Source: JAEUSG01 sp964590225 (GTDB lineage: Bacteria > Fibrobacterota > OXYB2-FULL-49-7 > JAEUSG01). Taken from it: a stretch of DNA of 64,000 bases. The DNA is taken from the NCBI GenBank assembly GCA_964590225.1, contig CAZPWS010000002.1, forward strand, positions 62,001-126,000. Reading direction: 5' to 3'. The position numbers and the translations under genes are program-made. The notes under the pieces were generated by a model. It worked only from the letters and a program-made list of their open reading frames with translations, was not told the origin of the DNA and did no database searches. Shown here piece after piece: positions 7,588-15,519 of this stretch (position 1 is the first letter of the stretch; each line of letters opens with the position of its first letter).

Positions 7588-9111
7588 TCAGTTTCTTTCA
7601 AGAAGTCCTAGAAGCTCCATATGTCTCCGCATGTGACGGCGAAGAAATTCGTAATGAACCTCTTCCTCTTTTTCGAGAACAGCCATAAATTCCTTTTTAA
7701 AGAGGTATTGTCCCCTATCATTTTTTGATGAAAGCAGTGACCCGTAGGTAATATGCATCAGTTGTCTTGAATCAACGGCATCGAGCAGAGCAGGAAGTTC
7801 TTTGTCTGAAAGTGAATCGGGATCGGGAATATTCGCAAGATTTGTTGTAACATGATAGGACTTTCTGTCTTCTTCGAATCTTGTCAGCGCGAATTTGTGC
7901 ATCGATCTGTAAAGCTTGGGCGCTTTTTCGGCCATCACTCTTACCGCTTCAAGCCATGAGGTGCCTGCCGTTTTCCCGTGAAAGTGGCCCTTTGTATATT
8001 TGCCGACAATGGGAAAAACAGTAAATTTATCGCTGCCAGAATGGACAGAAATTTTATAACCACCACATTTTCTTGCGATAAGTGCGTGAGCCGAAAACTG
8101 CCGTTCAAACTCGGCAATGTCTCCTATGTAATCAATGCCTTTCTGAAATTGGCCTACAAACTTTGGAGCAAGGCTACGAAATGCAACGCCGCGTCTTAAC
8201 AGTTCAGACGCCACAAAATAGTGATCTTTGGGCAGCGTGTCTGTTTCTGTTTCGTCAATTGATACCTCAAAATCAAATTCTTTTGATCCAGCCTCCTTTT
8301 TTAGCGCATTCCAGACAGATACCATATGGTCAACAGCTTTACCATAAGTGGCTATTGCGCGTCCCAGATCTGCCTCGCTAAAACTAAAATCCACCACAAT
8401 ACCATCTTCTTCAAAATGGACTGTTTTTCCGGCATACTCACTGTGGAGCGCTTCTGCATCTACGCGGTTATTCAGCTCTTTTGCCGCATCTTCATCGGAG
8501 AGATATACCCCTTTACGATTTATATGGTCGGCGGCATCAATAGTGAACATTGTAAAGCCAGTTCTGAAACAGAGCAGCGATTCTTCGACTGTTTTTATGT
8601 GGTCGGCATCTGCGGCATAGCCTTCGGTCCACCCCTCCTGAAATACTCCGATTGTTGCGTCGTCAATTACATCCTGCGGAGTGCGCTGTGTCCGTCCAAG
8701 CTCCCTCATCGACTGCTGAGCAAGCACAGGGAAAACCGTAAATTCGCGGAACGCCCTTATGTGGCCCGGGGTAGCTTTGCCTACGCGGTCACCCGTGCCG
8801 AAAGAGACCCTGTTTCCAATGGACCGGGGGGCACTCCATGGGAAAAGTGTCCGCAATATAGCGGCATTAAAAGGACTTAAGGGGCAAACCTTGATTTTTC
8901 CGTACCATTGGCCGTCAAACCTTTTGGCTATGTGCTCATTAGAACCAACAATTATTCTTTTCCCTTCCGGAAGTTTCGCAAGAAAAACAAAAGCGCCATC
9001 GACTTCCTGTATGGAAGAGCCATAAACGGAGCGCTCTTTTTCGAGCGCTCCGCGCCCTTTAATAACACTGTTTTCCAAGTTTAATAAAATATCCATATTT
9101 ATCAAGCTCAC
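7588..9111 (-). CDS. uxaE: Tagaturonate/fructuronate epimerase
   Basis: The 507-residue protein carries long conserved UxaE blocks: FGTGDRVGKATPGHIRAF, then FEVSIDETETDT, LAPKFVGQFQKGIDYIGD and YKISVHSGSDKF, then HGKTAGTSWLEAVRV. UxaE is a metal-dependent cytoplasmic epimerase that converts D-tagaturonate to D-fructuronate. It bypasses the UxaB/UxaA branch of galacturonate breakdown and joins it to the glucuronate branch. The start is a GTG that overlaps the gnd stop codon in a GTGA (9108-9111), so translation is probably coupled to gnd; an in-frame ATG five codons later is an alternative. The SDR gene follows after 29 bases. Confidence 0.9.
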   Translation of the reverse strand: MSLINMDILLNLENSVIKGRGALEKERSVYGSSIQEVDGAFVFLAKLPEGKRIIVGSNEHIAKRFDGQWYGKIKVCPLSPFNAAILRTLFPWSAPRSIGNRVSFGTGDRVGKATPGHIRAFREFTVFPVLAQQSMRELGRTQRTPQDVIDDATIGVFQEGWTEGYAADADHIKTVEESLLCFRTGFTMFTIDAADHINRKGVYLSDEDAAKELNNRVDAEALHSEYAGKTVHFEEDGIVVDFSFSEADLGRAIATYGKAVDHMVSVWNALKKEAGSKEFDFEVSIDETETDTLPKDHYFVASELLRRGVAFRSLAPKFVGQFQKGIDYIGDIAEFERQFSAHALIARKCGGYKISVHSGSDKFTVFPIVGKYTKGHFHGKTAGTSWLEAVRVMAEKAPKLYRSMHKFALTRFEEDRKSYHVTTNLANIPDPDSLSDKELPALLDAVDSRQLMHITYGSLLSSKNDRGQYLFKKEFMAVLEKEEEVHYEFLRRHMRRHMELLGLLERN

Positions 9112-10565
9112 ACAGTATAGGTTGAAGCCGAAACTTTTCCGCCACGGCCAGTCCAGTTGGTATGGAAGAATTCGCCTCTTGGCTTATCAACCCTTTCGTA
9201 AGTGTGCGCGCCAAAATAGTCCCTCTGTGCCTGTAAAAGATTTGCCGGCAGGCGGCCGCTTCTATATCCATCAAAAAAAGCAAGGGCAGTGGAGAATGCC
9301 GGCATAGGAATGCCGAGTTCAACAGCCTTAATGATAACCTTTCTCCAAGATTCCTGATAGTTCATAATGATATTCTTGAAGTAGTCGTCGAGCAGTAGAT
9401 TCGATAATTTTGCATTTTTATCAAAGGCCTCTTTGATTTTGCCAAGGAACTGGCTTCTTATAATGCAGCCACCTCTCCACATCAGTGCAATTGCACCGTA
9501 ATTAAGATCCCACTTGAACTCTTTTGCCGCTTCCTGCAGCAACATAAATCCTTGTGCGTAGGAGATAATTTTTGAAGCAAATAGAGCTTTACGGATATCT
9601 TCAACAAAGGCTTTTTTATCACCGCTTAATGCTGGCTTTGGTCCTGAAAGTACTTTTGAGGCAGCTACTCGTTCGTCCTTGATGGCAGATAGGCAGCGAG
9701 CGAAAACGGCTTCAGAAACAAGCGTTAATGGAATTCCAAGATCAAGTGCCGAGACGCTGGTCCACTTGCCAGTACCCTTTTGTCCGGCAGTATCAAGAAT
9801 TTTATCAACAAGAGGCTTGCCATCTTCATCTTTAACTCCCAGAATGTCCCGTGTAATTTCGATAAGATAGCTGTCTAATTCACCCTTATTCCATTCTGAG
9901 AAAATTTTGTGCATTTCGTCAGCTGAAAGGCCAAGACCTTCACTCATTATCTGATACGCTTCGCAAATCAGCTGCATGTCCCCGTATTCAATCCCGTTGT
10001 GAACCATTTTTACATAATGGCCTGCACCGTTTTCTCCTACCCAGTCACAGCATGGTGAACCATCCTCTACCTTAGCGGAAATAGCTTGAAAAATTGGTTT
10101 TACCGCTTCCCAAGCTGCCTTGTTACCGCCAGGCATTATTGAAGGGCCTCTTCGTGCCCCCTCTTCTCCACCGGAAACACCTGTTCCAATAAAGAGGATT
10201 CCCTTCTCGGCCAACTGTTTTGTCCGACGAATAGAATCGGGGAAGTGTGAATTACCGCCATCTATTATAATATCACCCTTTTCGAGATGAGGTAAAAGCT
10301 GTTCTATGAAATCGTCAACTGTTGAACCTGCCTTAACCATGAGCATTACGCGACGGGGAGCTTTCAAATTATCGCAAAGCTCTTTAATTGAGTGGCACCC
10401 AACAATTGTCCGCCCCTTTGCTTCACCATTAACAAAATCATCAACTTTTGAAGTTGTTCTATTGAACACAGCAACAGAAAATTTGTTGTCGTTCATGTTT
10501 AGCACAAGATTTTGTCCCATTACCGCCAGACCAACAAGGCCGATGTCGCATTTCTTCTCTTCCAT
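9108..10565 (-). CDS. gnd: 6-phosphogluconate dehydrogenase, decarboxylating
   Basis: A 485-residue cytoplasmic enzyme of the oxidative pentose phosphate pathway, turning 6-phosphogluconate into ribulose-5-phosphate, CO2 and NADPH. Visible marks are the N-terminal nucleotide fold GLVGLAVMGQNLVLNM, the substrate loop GTGVSGGEEGARRGPSIMPGG and the KMVHNGIEYGDMQLICEAY block. Length is typical for the long (about 470-490 residue) form. The start at 10565 was chosen because AAGGA lies about ten bases upstream; the open frame runs 24 codons further, but that part crosses the palindrome at 10619-10639 and reads like leader sequence. It is the first gene of a gnd-uxaE-SDR-GH130 run. Confidence 0.95.
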   Translation of the reverse strand: MEEKKCDIGLVGLAVMGQNLVLNMNDNKFSVAVFNRTTSKVDDFVNGEAKGRTIVGCHSIKELCDNLKAPRRVMLMVKAGSTVDDFIEQLLPHLEKGDIIIDGGNSHFPDSIRRTKQLAEKGILFIGTGVSGGEEGARRGPSIMPGGNKAAWEAVKPIFQAISAKVEDGSPCCDWVGENGAGHYVKMVHNGIEYGDMQLICEAYQIMSEGLGLSADEMHKIFSEWNKGELDSYLIEITRDILGVKDEDGKPLVDKILDTAGQKGTGKWTSVSALDLGIPLTLVSEAVFARCLSAIKDERVAASKVLSGPKPALSGDKKAFVEDIRKALFASKIISYAQGFMLLQEAAKEFKWDLNYGAIALMWRGGCIIRSQFLGKIKEAFDKNAKLSNLLLDDYFKNIIMNYQESWRKVIIKAVELGIPMPAFSTALAFFDGYRSGRLPANLLQAQRDYFGAHTYERVDKPRGEFFHTNWTGRGGKVSASTYTV

Positions 10566-10618
10566 AAATCGTTGTTCCTTTATGCTTAAATTTTTGCAAA
10601 AATTGTTGTAAAAACCAA

Positions 10619-10639
10619 AATTGTATACAATATACAATT
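10619..10639. promoter_or_regulatory. 9-3-9 palindrome upstream of gnd (putative operator)
   Basis: The arms AATTGTATA (10619-10627) and TATACAATT (10631-10639) flank CAA and are perfect inverted repeats. They sit 54 bases before the gnd start in a roughly 105-base gap after the SpoIID-like gene. The sequence TTGTATACAA occurs inside it and looks like a FadR/UxuR-class GntR operator core. On the minus strand it overlaps the place where a -10 box would lie after a TTGGCC -35-like site. A second copy is at 5465-5485. No GntR gene is in the window. Confidence 0.55.
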
Positions 10640-10669
10640 ATTTTCGGCCAATATAAAATTTGCTGTGAT

Positions 10670-11914
10670 TTATTGTGCGAAAGAGGCTTTGACAATGGAT
10701 ATGCCAGAGTAGTACTTCTCTATTATCGCTTGCGCGGTGTAGCCGGATTTGGCCATATTAAGCGCACCAATTTGCGAAAGCCCTATTCCGTGGCCAAATC
10801 CGCCTCCATTAGCAGATACTTTTAAAATGATGCCGCCCCTTTTTGTTACATCAAGCCTAAAGTAGGCGCTTCTTAATATTTGTGATGGAGCGCTCTTGCG
10901 CGTTAATATCCATCTGACCCGATCACCAAGTATCTCGTAACTCCTATCACTCATTGTAATTTTAAGTCGTTTTACTCTTCCACATTCTGCTGTATCAATT
11001 ATTGCAATGTCTATTAATCGCCCTTTTCCTCCGCCCTTGAATAGAATGGGTATGGTTTTATGAAGTATATGCTCAAGCTCCGATCTATTCCACTCCTCTT
11101 TCCATCGGTAGTGAGGTGAAGATTCATTAAATTCCGAATCGTCAACCGATCGAAGATAGGATCTAAATCCACGGTCGGGCCACATTTCTTCAATATTAGC
11201 AGTTTTTCCGGGGCTGGTAGAAAAATAAAAAGATTGGATAAGTGAGTCTCTGCAAGAAACAACGAGATCCTTTGTTTCGTCAACTGCTCTGTTGCCAAGC
11301 AGAAATTCTTTATCTGTGCCGTTATATACCTGATCGTTAACATCGTCGTAAAGATCAAAACCATCTGTTCGTTGATTGTTGAGCCGTGAATAGGTATATG
11401 TACGTGCTACAAGCGCTTGTGCCTTTAGTGCTTCGAAATAAGTGGAATCTCTTCTGCCTATTTCGTATGGCAAAACCCCCTTAAGATAGTCTTCAACGGA
11501 AATTTCGTTAACAGTTATTAATTTGCCGCCCTTATTGACAATAAAAAGAAGTGTCCCACGGTAAGTTTTTTCATTAATCGTAAAGCGGCAGGTGTCAGAT
11601 TGCGGTTCAAACAAGAGTGGTGTAGGAAGACTGCTGCCAATTTGATCGATGGATAAATTCTGACCGATTCTAACATGATAATTTTGTCGGCTACACTCAA
11701 TAGAACGCTCATCATACTTAACAAGATAGTCGCCTTTAAGCGCGACAAGGATAGTTCTGCCTATTCCGGAAATAAGCACACGCACATAGTTTCTCTCAAT
11801 TTGCAGCGTTTTGGGCGAGTTTGTTATTTCAAGATCGCTTCTAAGGGTTGTATCAACCGAAGGTGAAAATTCTGCGTAGCAGAGTAACGAAAGAATGGCA
11901 ACTAATTGTAACAA
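10670..11914 (-). CDS. SpoIID/LytB-domain exported protein
   Basis: A 414-residue protein with an N-terminal hydrophobic stretch (LQLVAILSLLCYA), most likely a signal peptide. The SpoIID/LytB domain begins near VEDYLKGVLPYEIG and continues through AQALVARTYTYSRL, SFYFSTSPGKTANIEEMW and the terminal GGGFGHGIGLSQIGALNMAKSG. In sporulating bacteria SpoIID is a peptidoglycan lytic transglycosylase; in Gram-negative genomes homologues are thought to act on the periplasmic cell wall. The only nearby start is TTG at 11914, 13 bases after an AGGAGG, and the peptide lacks the usual positive residues at its N-terminus, so the exact start is uncertain. It begins six bases after def ends. Confidence 0.8.
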   Translation of the reverse strand: MLQLVAILSLLCYAEFSPSVDTTLRSDLEITNSPKTLQIERNYVRVLISGIGRTILVALKGDYLVKYDERSIECSRQNYHVRIGQNLSIDQIGSSLPTPLLFEPQSDTCRFTINEKTYRGTLLFIVNKGGKLITVNEISVEDYLKGVLPYEIGRRDSTYFEALKAQALVARTYTYSRLNNQRTDGFDLYDDVNDQVYNGTDKEFLLGNRAVDETKDLVVSCRDSLIQSFYFSTSPGKTANIEEMWPDRGFRSYLRSVDDSEFNESSPHYRWKEEWNRSELEHILHKTIPILFKGGGKGRLIDIAIIDTAECGRVKRLKITMSDRSYEILGDRVRWILTRKSAPSQILRSAYFRLDVTKRGGIILKVSANGGGFGHGIGLSQIGALNMAKSGYTAQAIIEKYYSGISIVKASFAQ

Positions 11915-11919
11915 AAGAT

Positions 11920-12450
11920 TTAGTTTGCCTCCTCGAATATCCGTTGCAGCTCCTTTTGGATAAATATCTTTTTGGATGGTGGTAGTCTATCAATAAAAAG
12001 GATTCCTTGTAGATGGTCGTATTCGTGCTGGATCACGCGAGCGCGCATTCCTGTAACGCTCCTTTCTAACTTGCGTTCGCCCTCCAAGGAGGTATATTCA
12101 ATATCTATGGTGTCTTTACGCCGCACCTGTTCCCGAATTTCCGGCACTGAAAGACACCCTTCCTCATGCTCTACATATTTTCCATAGCTCTTGAGGATTT
12201 TAGGATTGATAAAAACCTCTTCAACTCCCTTTTGTGGTTTTTTTTCGTCATCGCTCCATTCATAGTTTATAACAAAAAGAGAGATGGAAAAACCTATTTG
12301 TGGAGCAGCAAGTCCAACACCTCTATTTTCATACATTGTCTCAAACATGTCGGCAACAAGATCTTTCAATATTGGGTCTTGTTCATCGCAAGGCGAAACC
12401 CTCTTTTTCAAAAGAGGGTTTCCACAAGTTATTACATTACGCAGGGCCAT
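11920..12450 (-). CDS. def: Peptide deformylase
   Basis: 176 residues with all three deformylase motifs: GVGLAAPQIG (44-53), EGCLSVP with metal ligand Cys99, and QHEYDHLQG with ligands His142 and His146 and catalytic Glu143. The enzyme removes the formyl group from nascent peptides in the cytoplasm. It starts right after yajC (stop at 12453), with only two bases between them, and its end is followed closely by the SpoIID-like gene, so the three are probably one transcript. No fmt gene accompanies it here. Nothing is missing, and length is normal for the class. Confidence 0.95.
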   Translation of the reverse strand: MALRNVITCGNPLLKKRVSPCDEQDPILKDLVADMFETMYENRGVGLAAPQIGFSISLFVINYEWSDDEKKPQKGVEEVFINPKILKSYGKYVEHEEGCLSVPEIREQVRRKDTIDIEYTSLEGERKLERSVTGMRARVIQHEYDHLQGILFIDRLPPSKKIFIQKELQRIFEEAN

Positions 12451-12452
12451 TA

Positions 12453-12833
12453 TTATTTTTTCTTTTCGCCTTTAAGTTCAGCTTCAATTTCTGGCGTTAC
12501 GATGGTACTTATCGCTGACCGTTTAAAGTCAACCTCAGCATTTTGAGAAATCTTTAAAGTAATAATCTGCCCCTTCACTTCCACAACAAGAGCGAGAATA
12601 CCGCCTGCTGTTATAACTTTGTCACCCTTCTTAATAGAATCGAGCATCTTCTGTAACTCTTTTTGCTTTTTGCTCTGTGGCCTTATTATAAAGAAGTAAA
12701 AAATCACAAACATAACAATCATCATTGGTAACATATTCATTAGTCCAGGCGATCCCTGCTGCGGCTGACCTCCCTGGGCAAAGCTACTTGTAATGGCTGA
12801 TACAATCAATGCTAAAACAGTGGCTAATTTCAT
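12453..12833 (-). CDS. yajC: Preprotein translocase subunit YajC
   Basis: A 126-residue protein with an N-terminal hydrophobic stretch that reads like a cleavable signal (MKLATVLALIVSAITSSFA), a Gln/Gly-rich linker, then the YajC membrane segment and its hallmark FYFFIIRPQSKKQKE followed by the GDKVITAGGI block. YajC is an accessory subunit of the SecDF complex. I chose the ATG at 12833 because AGGAG is seven to eight bases upstream; an open frame from 12866 would add 11 residues. The extra N-terminal signal-like region is longer than in E. coli YajC. SecD and SecF are not in the window. Confidence 0.9.
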   Translation of the reverse strand: MKLATVLALIVSAITSSFAQGGQPQQGSPGLMNMLPMMIVMFVIFYFFIIRPQSKKQKELQKMLDSIKKGDKVITAGGILALVVEVKGQIITLKISQNAEVDFKRSAISTIVTPEIEAELKGEKKK

Positions 12834-12887
12834 CTCTATTCTCCTGTTAAATTTAAGTTGCTTCAAGATATCAAAATGGGAACCAGA

Positions 12888-14243
12888 TTAAAAAGATAAT
12901 AATTTCTCAAGGACTTCTATTTCCCGCAGGCGAGCTCTTGTATCATGCATAGGATCGAGGTTTCCTGTGGCAGGGGCTATGTCGAGAGGAAAAAGCGTTT
13001 CCGGATCGACCGTTTGAACCATCTGATCCATAATTTTACTGTTAGGGTAAATTTTATATGAAGCCCATTGTGCCTTGCGGTAGGACTCTACTAATCTATC
13101 GTCCTGTGTTAATAAAAAGAGTTTAAGAGCTGCGGCGCAGTGTTCGCGGACATTCCACCAGGGAGCTGTAAGCCGACCATTAGCATCTACTGCCTGAAAA
13201 TCGGGCAGTGGCCTACAAGTAATCAAATCAACTGCCTTGTACATAGCTCCCGCCTTAGAGAACCCTATTCTTTGCGCAAAAAGATGGCATGCCAAAGCGG
13301 CCTTAATGAACTTATTACGGTTCCATTTATTACAGCTCCACTCATCCGGAATAAAGGAGACGGCTTCTGCAATAAAACCGGCAAACTCTGTAGCATGGCC
13401 CGGATCTACGGTAATAGTACCGTTGATAATTACGGGGTTGCCCAATAGGTCAGACTTTTCCCAGAATGTTCCATTATCAGCATTGTAATGGTTATCGAGG
13501 ATATGCGTAATGAGTTTAATTGACAACGCTTTGGCATCGTCAACTATTTTCCCCGTTTCACCTATATAATTGACACTTTTAAGTATCTCAACGGTTACGC
13601 CTAGGGCTATCATTCGGGGTCCGTGCACCTGAGTGGTGGTGTCGTTTTTTGTGGGTCCAGCAATAAAAAGGTTTTTTTCGATAGCCTCAAGCACCTCTGC
13701 AAGTTCATTAATACCTTTTTTTATCACACTATCATTCCTGGTAAGAATACCGTAGTTAACCCAGCCGGTTACGGTAAAAAGATTTGAAAAAGTCTTTACT
13801 CCTTCAACAAGCTGCTTGTTCCACGGGTGGTTGTCGGCCTTTCCGGTATGGGGATCGGCAGATATAGGGAGAACACCTTTATTAATTTCATATCTTGCAA
13901 TTGTACCTTCAAATATGGATTTACAATAATCTAAATATTCTTCCCGTAAGTTTTCTGGAATTGCGTTTGTAAGAAGGGCATACGACCATATTCCAAGAGC
14001 CCTTCCGTCTCCCCAGCACCATATTTTTTGTTCGTCAACCGGCCTAAATTCGCCGGTTATGGAGTTGATATTTGCACACAGTGCGTTCCGTAGCGGATTT
14101 TCAGGATGCAGCGCCGCCCATGATTTCCGTATATGCAGAAAAAAAAGCCAGTTTTTGTTTTGATATTCTTTATAAAACGATATTAATTTTTTGCAGGCTG
14201 CTGGTGAAAAAGAGGGCTCGGTAAATAGCATATCGGAATTCAT
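12888..14243 (-). CDS. AGE/cellobiose 2-epimerase-like (alpha/alpha)6-barrel protein
   Basis: The 451-residue protein shows a helical-barrel pattern with sugar 2-epimerase-like elements: WGDGRALGIWSYALL near residue 77, PGHATEFAGF around 286-295 and PWWNVREHCAAALKLFLLT near 369. In the N-acylglucosamine/cellobiose/mannobiose 2-epimerase family the equivalent regions hold the catalytic histidines. No signal peptide is seen, so it should be cytoplasmic. The same gene run has GH130 and Pgm, which would fit mannobiose to mannosylglucose epimerisation and phosphorolysis, but that is an inference. Catalytic residues were not aligned; it could be another member of the six-hairpin glycosidase-like fold. 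Confidence 0.6.
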   Translation of the reverse strand: MNSDMLFTEPSFSPAACKKLISFYKEYQNKNWLFFLHIRKSWAALHPENPLRNALCANINSITGEFRPVDEQKIWCWGDGRALGIWSYALLTNAIPENLREEYLDYCKSIFEGTIARYEINKGVLPISADPHTGKADNHPWNKQLVEGVKTFSNLFTVTGWVNYGILTRNDSVIKKGINELAEVLEAIEKNLFIAGPTKNDTTTQVHGPRMIALGVTVEILKSVNYIGETGKIVDDAKALSIKLITHILDNHYNADNGTFWEKSDLLGNPVIINGTITVDPGHATEFAGFIAEAVSFIPDEWSCNKWNRNKFIKAALACHLFAQRIGFSKAGAMYKAVDLITCRPLPDFQAVDANGRLTAPWWNVREHCAAALKLFLLTQDDRLVESYRKAQWASYKIYPNSKIMDQMVQTVDPETLFPLDIAPATGNLDPMHDTRARLREIEVLEKLLSF

Positions 14244-15515
14244 TTACATTATAATAGGCAAAAAAGCAACAACAAGGCTTGTAAACAACATCAATAAAAA
14301 GCCGGGCATGATTTCTCTTTTTAACTGCGGAGATGCCCAGCCAAAAATTAGGATACCCTTTAGAAGTGTATTGGCCGCCGCCGCGATAACAATTGCTCTT
14401 CCCGCCACCCCGACCGACAAGCCATTTGCTTCCCGCGCCAGTTTGGCCATTGAAAATGCGATGGCGTCAACATCCGCAAGGCCAGCTACAAAACTTGACA
14501 AATAAACACCACTATTGCCAAAGTAGTATGAGGCCGCCTTAGACACAAAGAGAATAACGGTAAACACCAGACCAAACTTGATGGCCGGGCCAAGTTTAAA
14601 TGGGTTGGAAAAAGAAACTTCTTCTCTGTGCCCGTTAATCTGACTGCGCCATAAGTAAATGCAATATGAAAGCCCTACAACCGCGGCAAGGAGTAATGGC
14701 AGCCAGACTATTCTGGTTATTGAGGAGTTGAATACAGCAACTACCCCAATAAGACGGACAAACATTACGCTCCATGCGACAAGAATGGCAAGGGCAAATG
14801 ATTTGGATAGTTCAGGCACTTCCCTGCTTCGTTCCGAAAAACTGACCGTTACGGCAGTACTGCTTGCTATGCCGCCAATGAAGCCTGTAAGGCCAATGCC
14901 TTTTCTTGACCCCACAACCTTTGCCAATAGGTAACCTACAAAGCTGATGCTTGAAATAAAGACCACAAAGAGCCAGATTTTGCGTGGATTAAAAATGTTA
15001 AAGGGAAGTGGTCCATATGGGGCGTTTGGGAGTACTGGAATGACTATCGCTGTAATGACGGCAAATTTTAGTGTTGCAGCTATGTCGTCTCTTGTAATAT
15101 GACGCATTAGTTCATGCGTTTCAACCTTAATAGACAAAATAAGAGTTGACGCTACCGCAACAGCAACGGCAAAGCGAAGGTCACCAATAAAACAGAACCC
15201 ACCTATAAACAGCATTAATAAGGCTGATATTTTTGTTGTAAGACCTACTTTACCATTTTTTGCGTCGATATAATACAAGATGCCGGAAAAAAGACTAACT
15301 GCAAAGATTGTAACAATAAATGGAAGTGAAGAAGAAAAAACACGGGAAAAATAGGCTGAGGAGCATCCAAGTAATCCCATGAGAGCGTAGGTTCGAACCC
15401 CTGCAGGTATTTCGTGATTTGGATTGTCGTAAGCAAACTCCCTTTGAATACCAAGCAGCACTCCGAGAGCTATTGAAACCCCGAAGCGAAGAAACAATTC
15501 TATCTCGCCGGTCAT
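14244..15515 (-). CDS. MgtC/SapB-DUF4010 family membrane protein
   Basis: 423 residues from the ATG at 15515. The N-terminal third is an MgtC/SapB domain (FGVSIALGVLLGIQRE, then PAGVRTYALMGLLG), and the rest is the DUF4010 membrane region with segments such as SRKGIGLTGFIGGIASSTAV and SGVYLSSFVAGLADVDAIA. About 12 membrane helices are expected. The function of this fused family is unknown; MgtC domains are linked to growth at low magnesium. The start four bases after the pgm stop is preferred over a TTG at 15539, as GGGGG precedes it. It ends one base before the AGE-like gene begins. Confidence 0.85.
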   Translation of the reverse strand: MTGEIELFLRFGVSIALGVLLGIQREFAYDNPNHEIPAGVRTYALMGLLGCSSAYFSRVFSSSLPFIVTIFAVSLFSGILYYIDAKNGKVGLTTKISALLMLFIGGFCFIGDLRFAVAVAVASTLILSIKVETHELMRHITRDDIAATLKFAVITAIVIPVLPNAPYGPLPFNIFNPRKIWLFVVFISSISFVGYLLAKVVGSRKGIGLTGFIGGIASSTAVTVSFSERSREVPELSKSFALAILVAWSVMFVRLIGVVAVFNSSITRIVWLPLLLAAVVGLSYCIYLWRSQINGHREEVSFSNPFKLGPAIKFGLVFTVILFVSKAASYYFGNSGVYLSSFVAGLADVDAIAFSMAKLAREANGLSVGVAGRAIVIAAAANTLLKGILIFGWASPQLKREIMPGFLLMLFTSLVVAFLPIIM

Positions 15516-15519
15516 TGTC

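Noticed and set aside
8326..8880. 184-codon plus-strand open frame inside uxaE
   Set aside because: uxaE is a strong, complete match on the other strand; the shadow frame has no start signal or motif.
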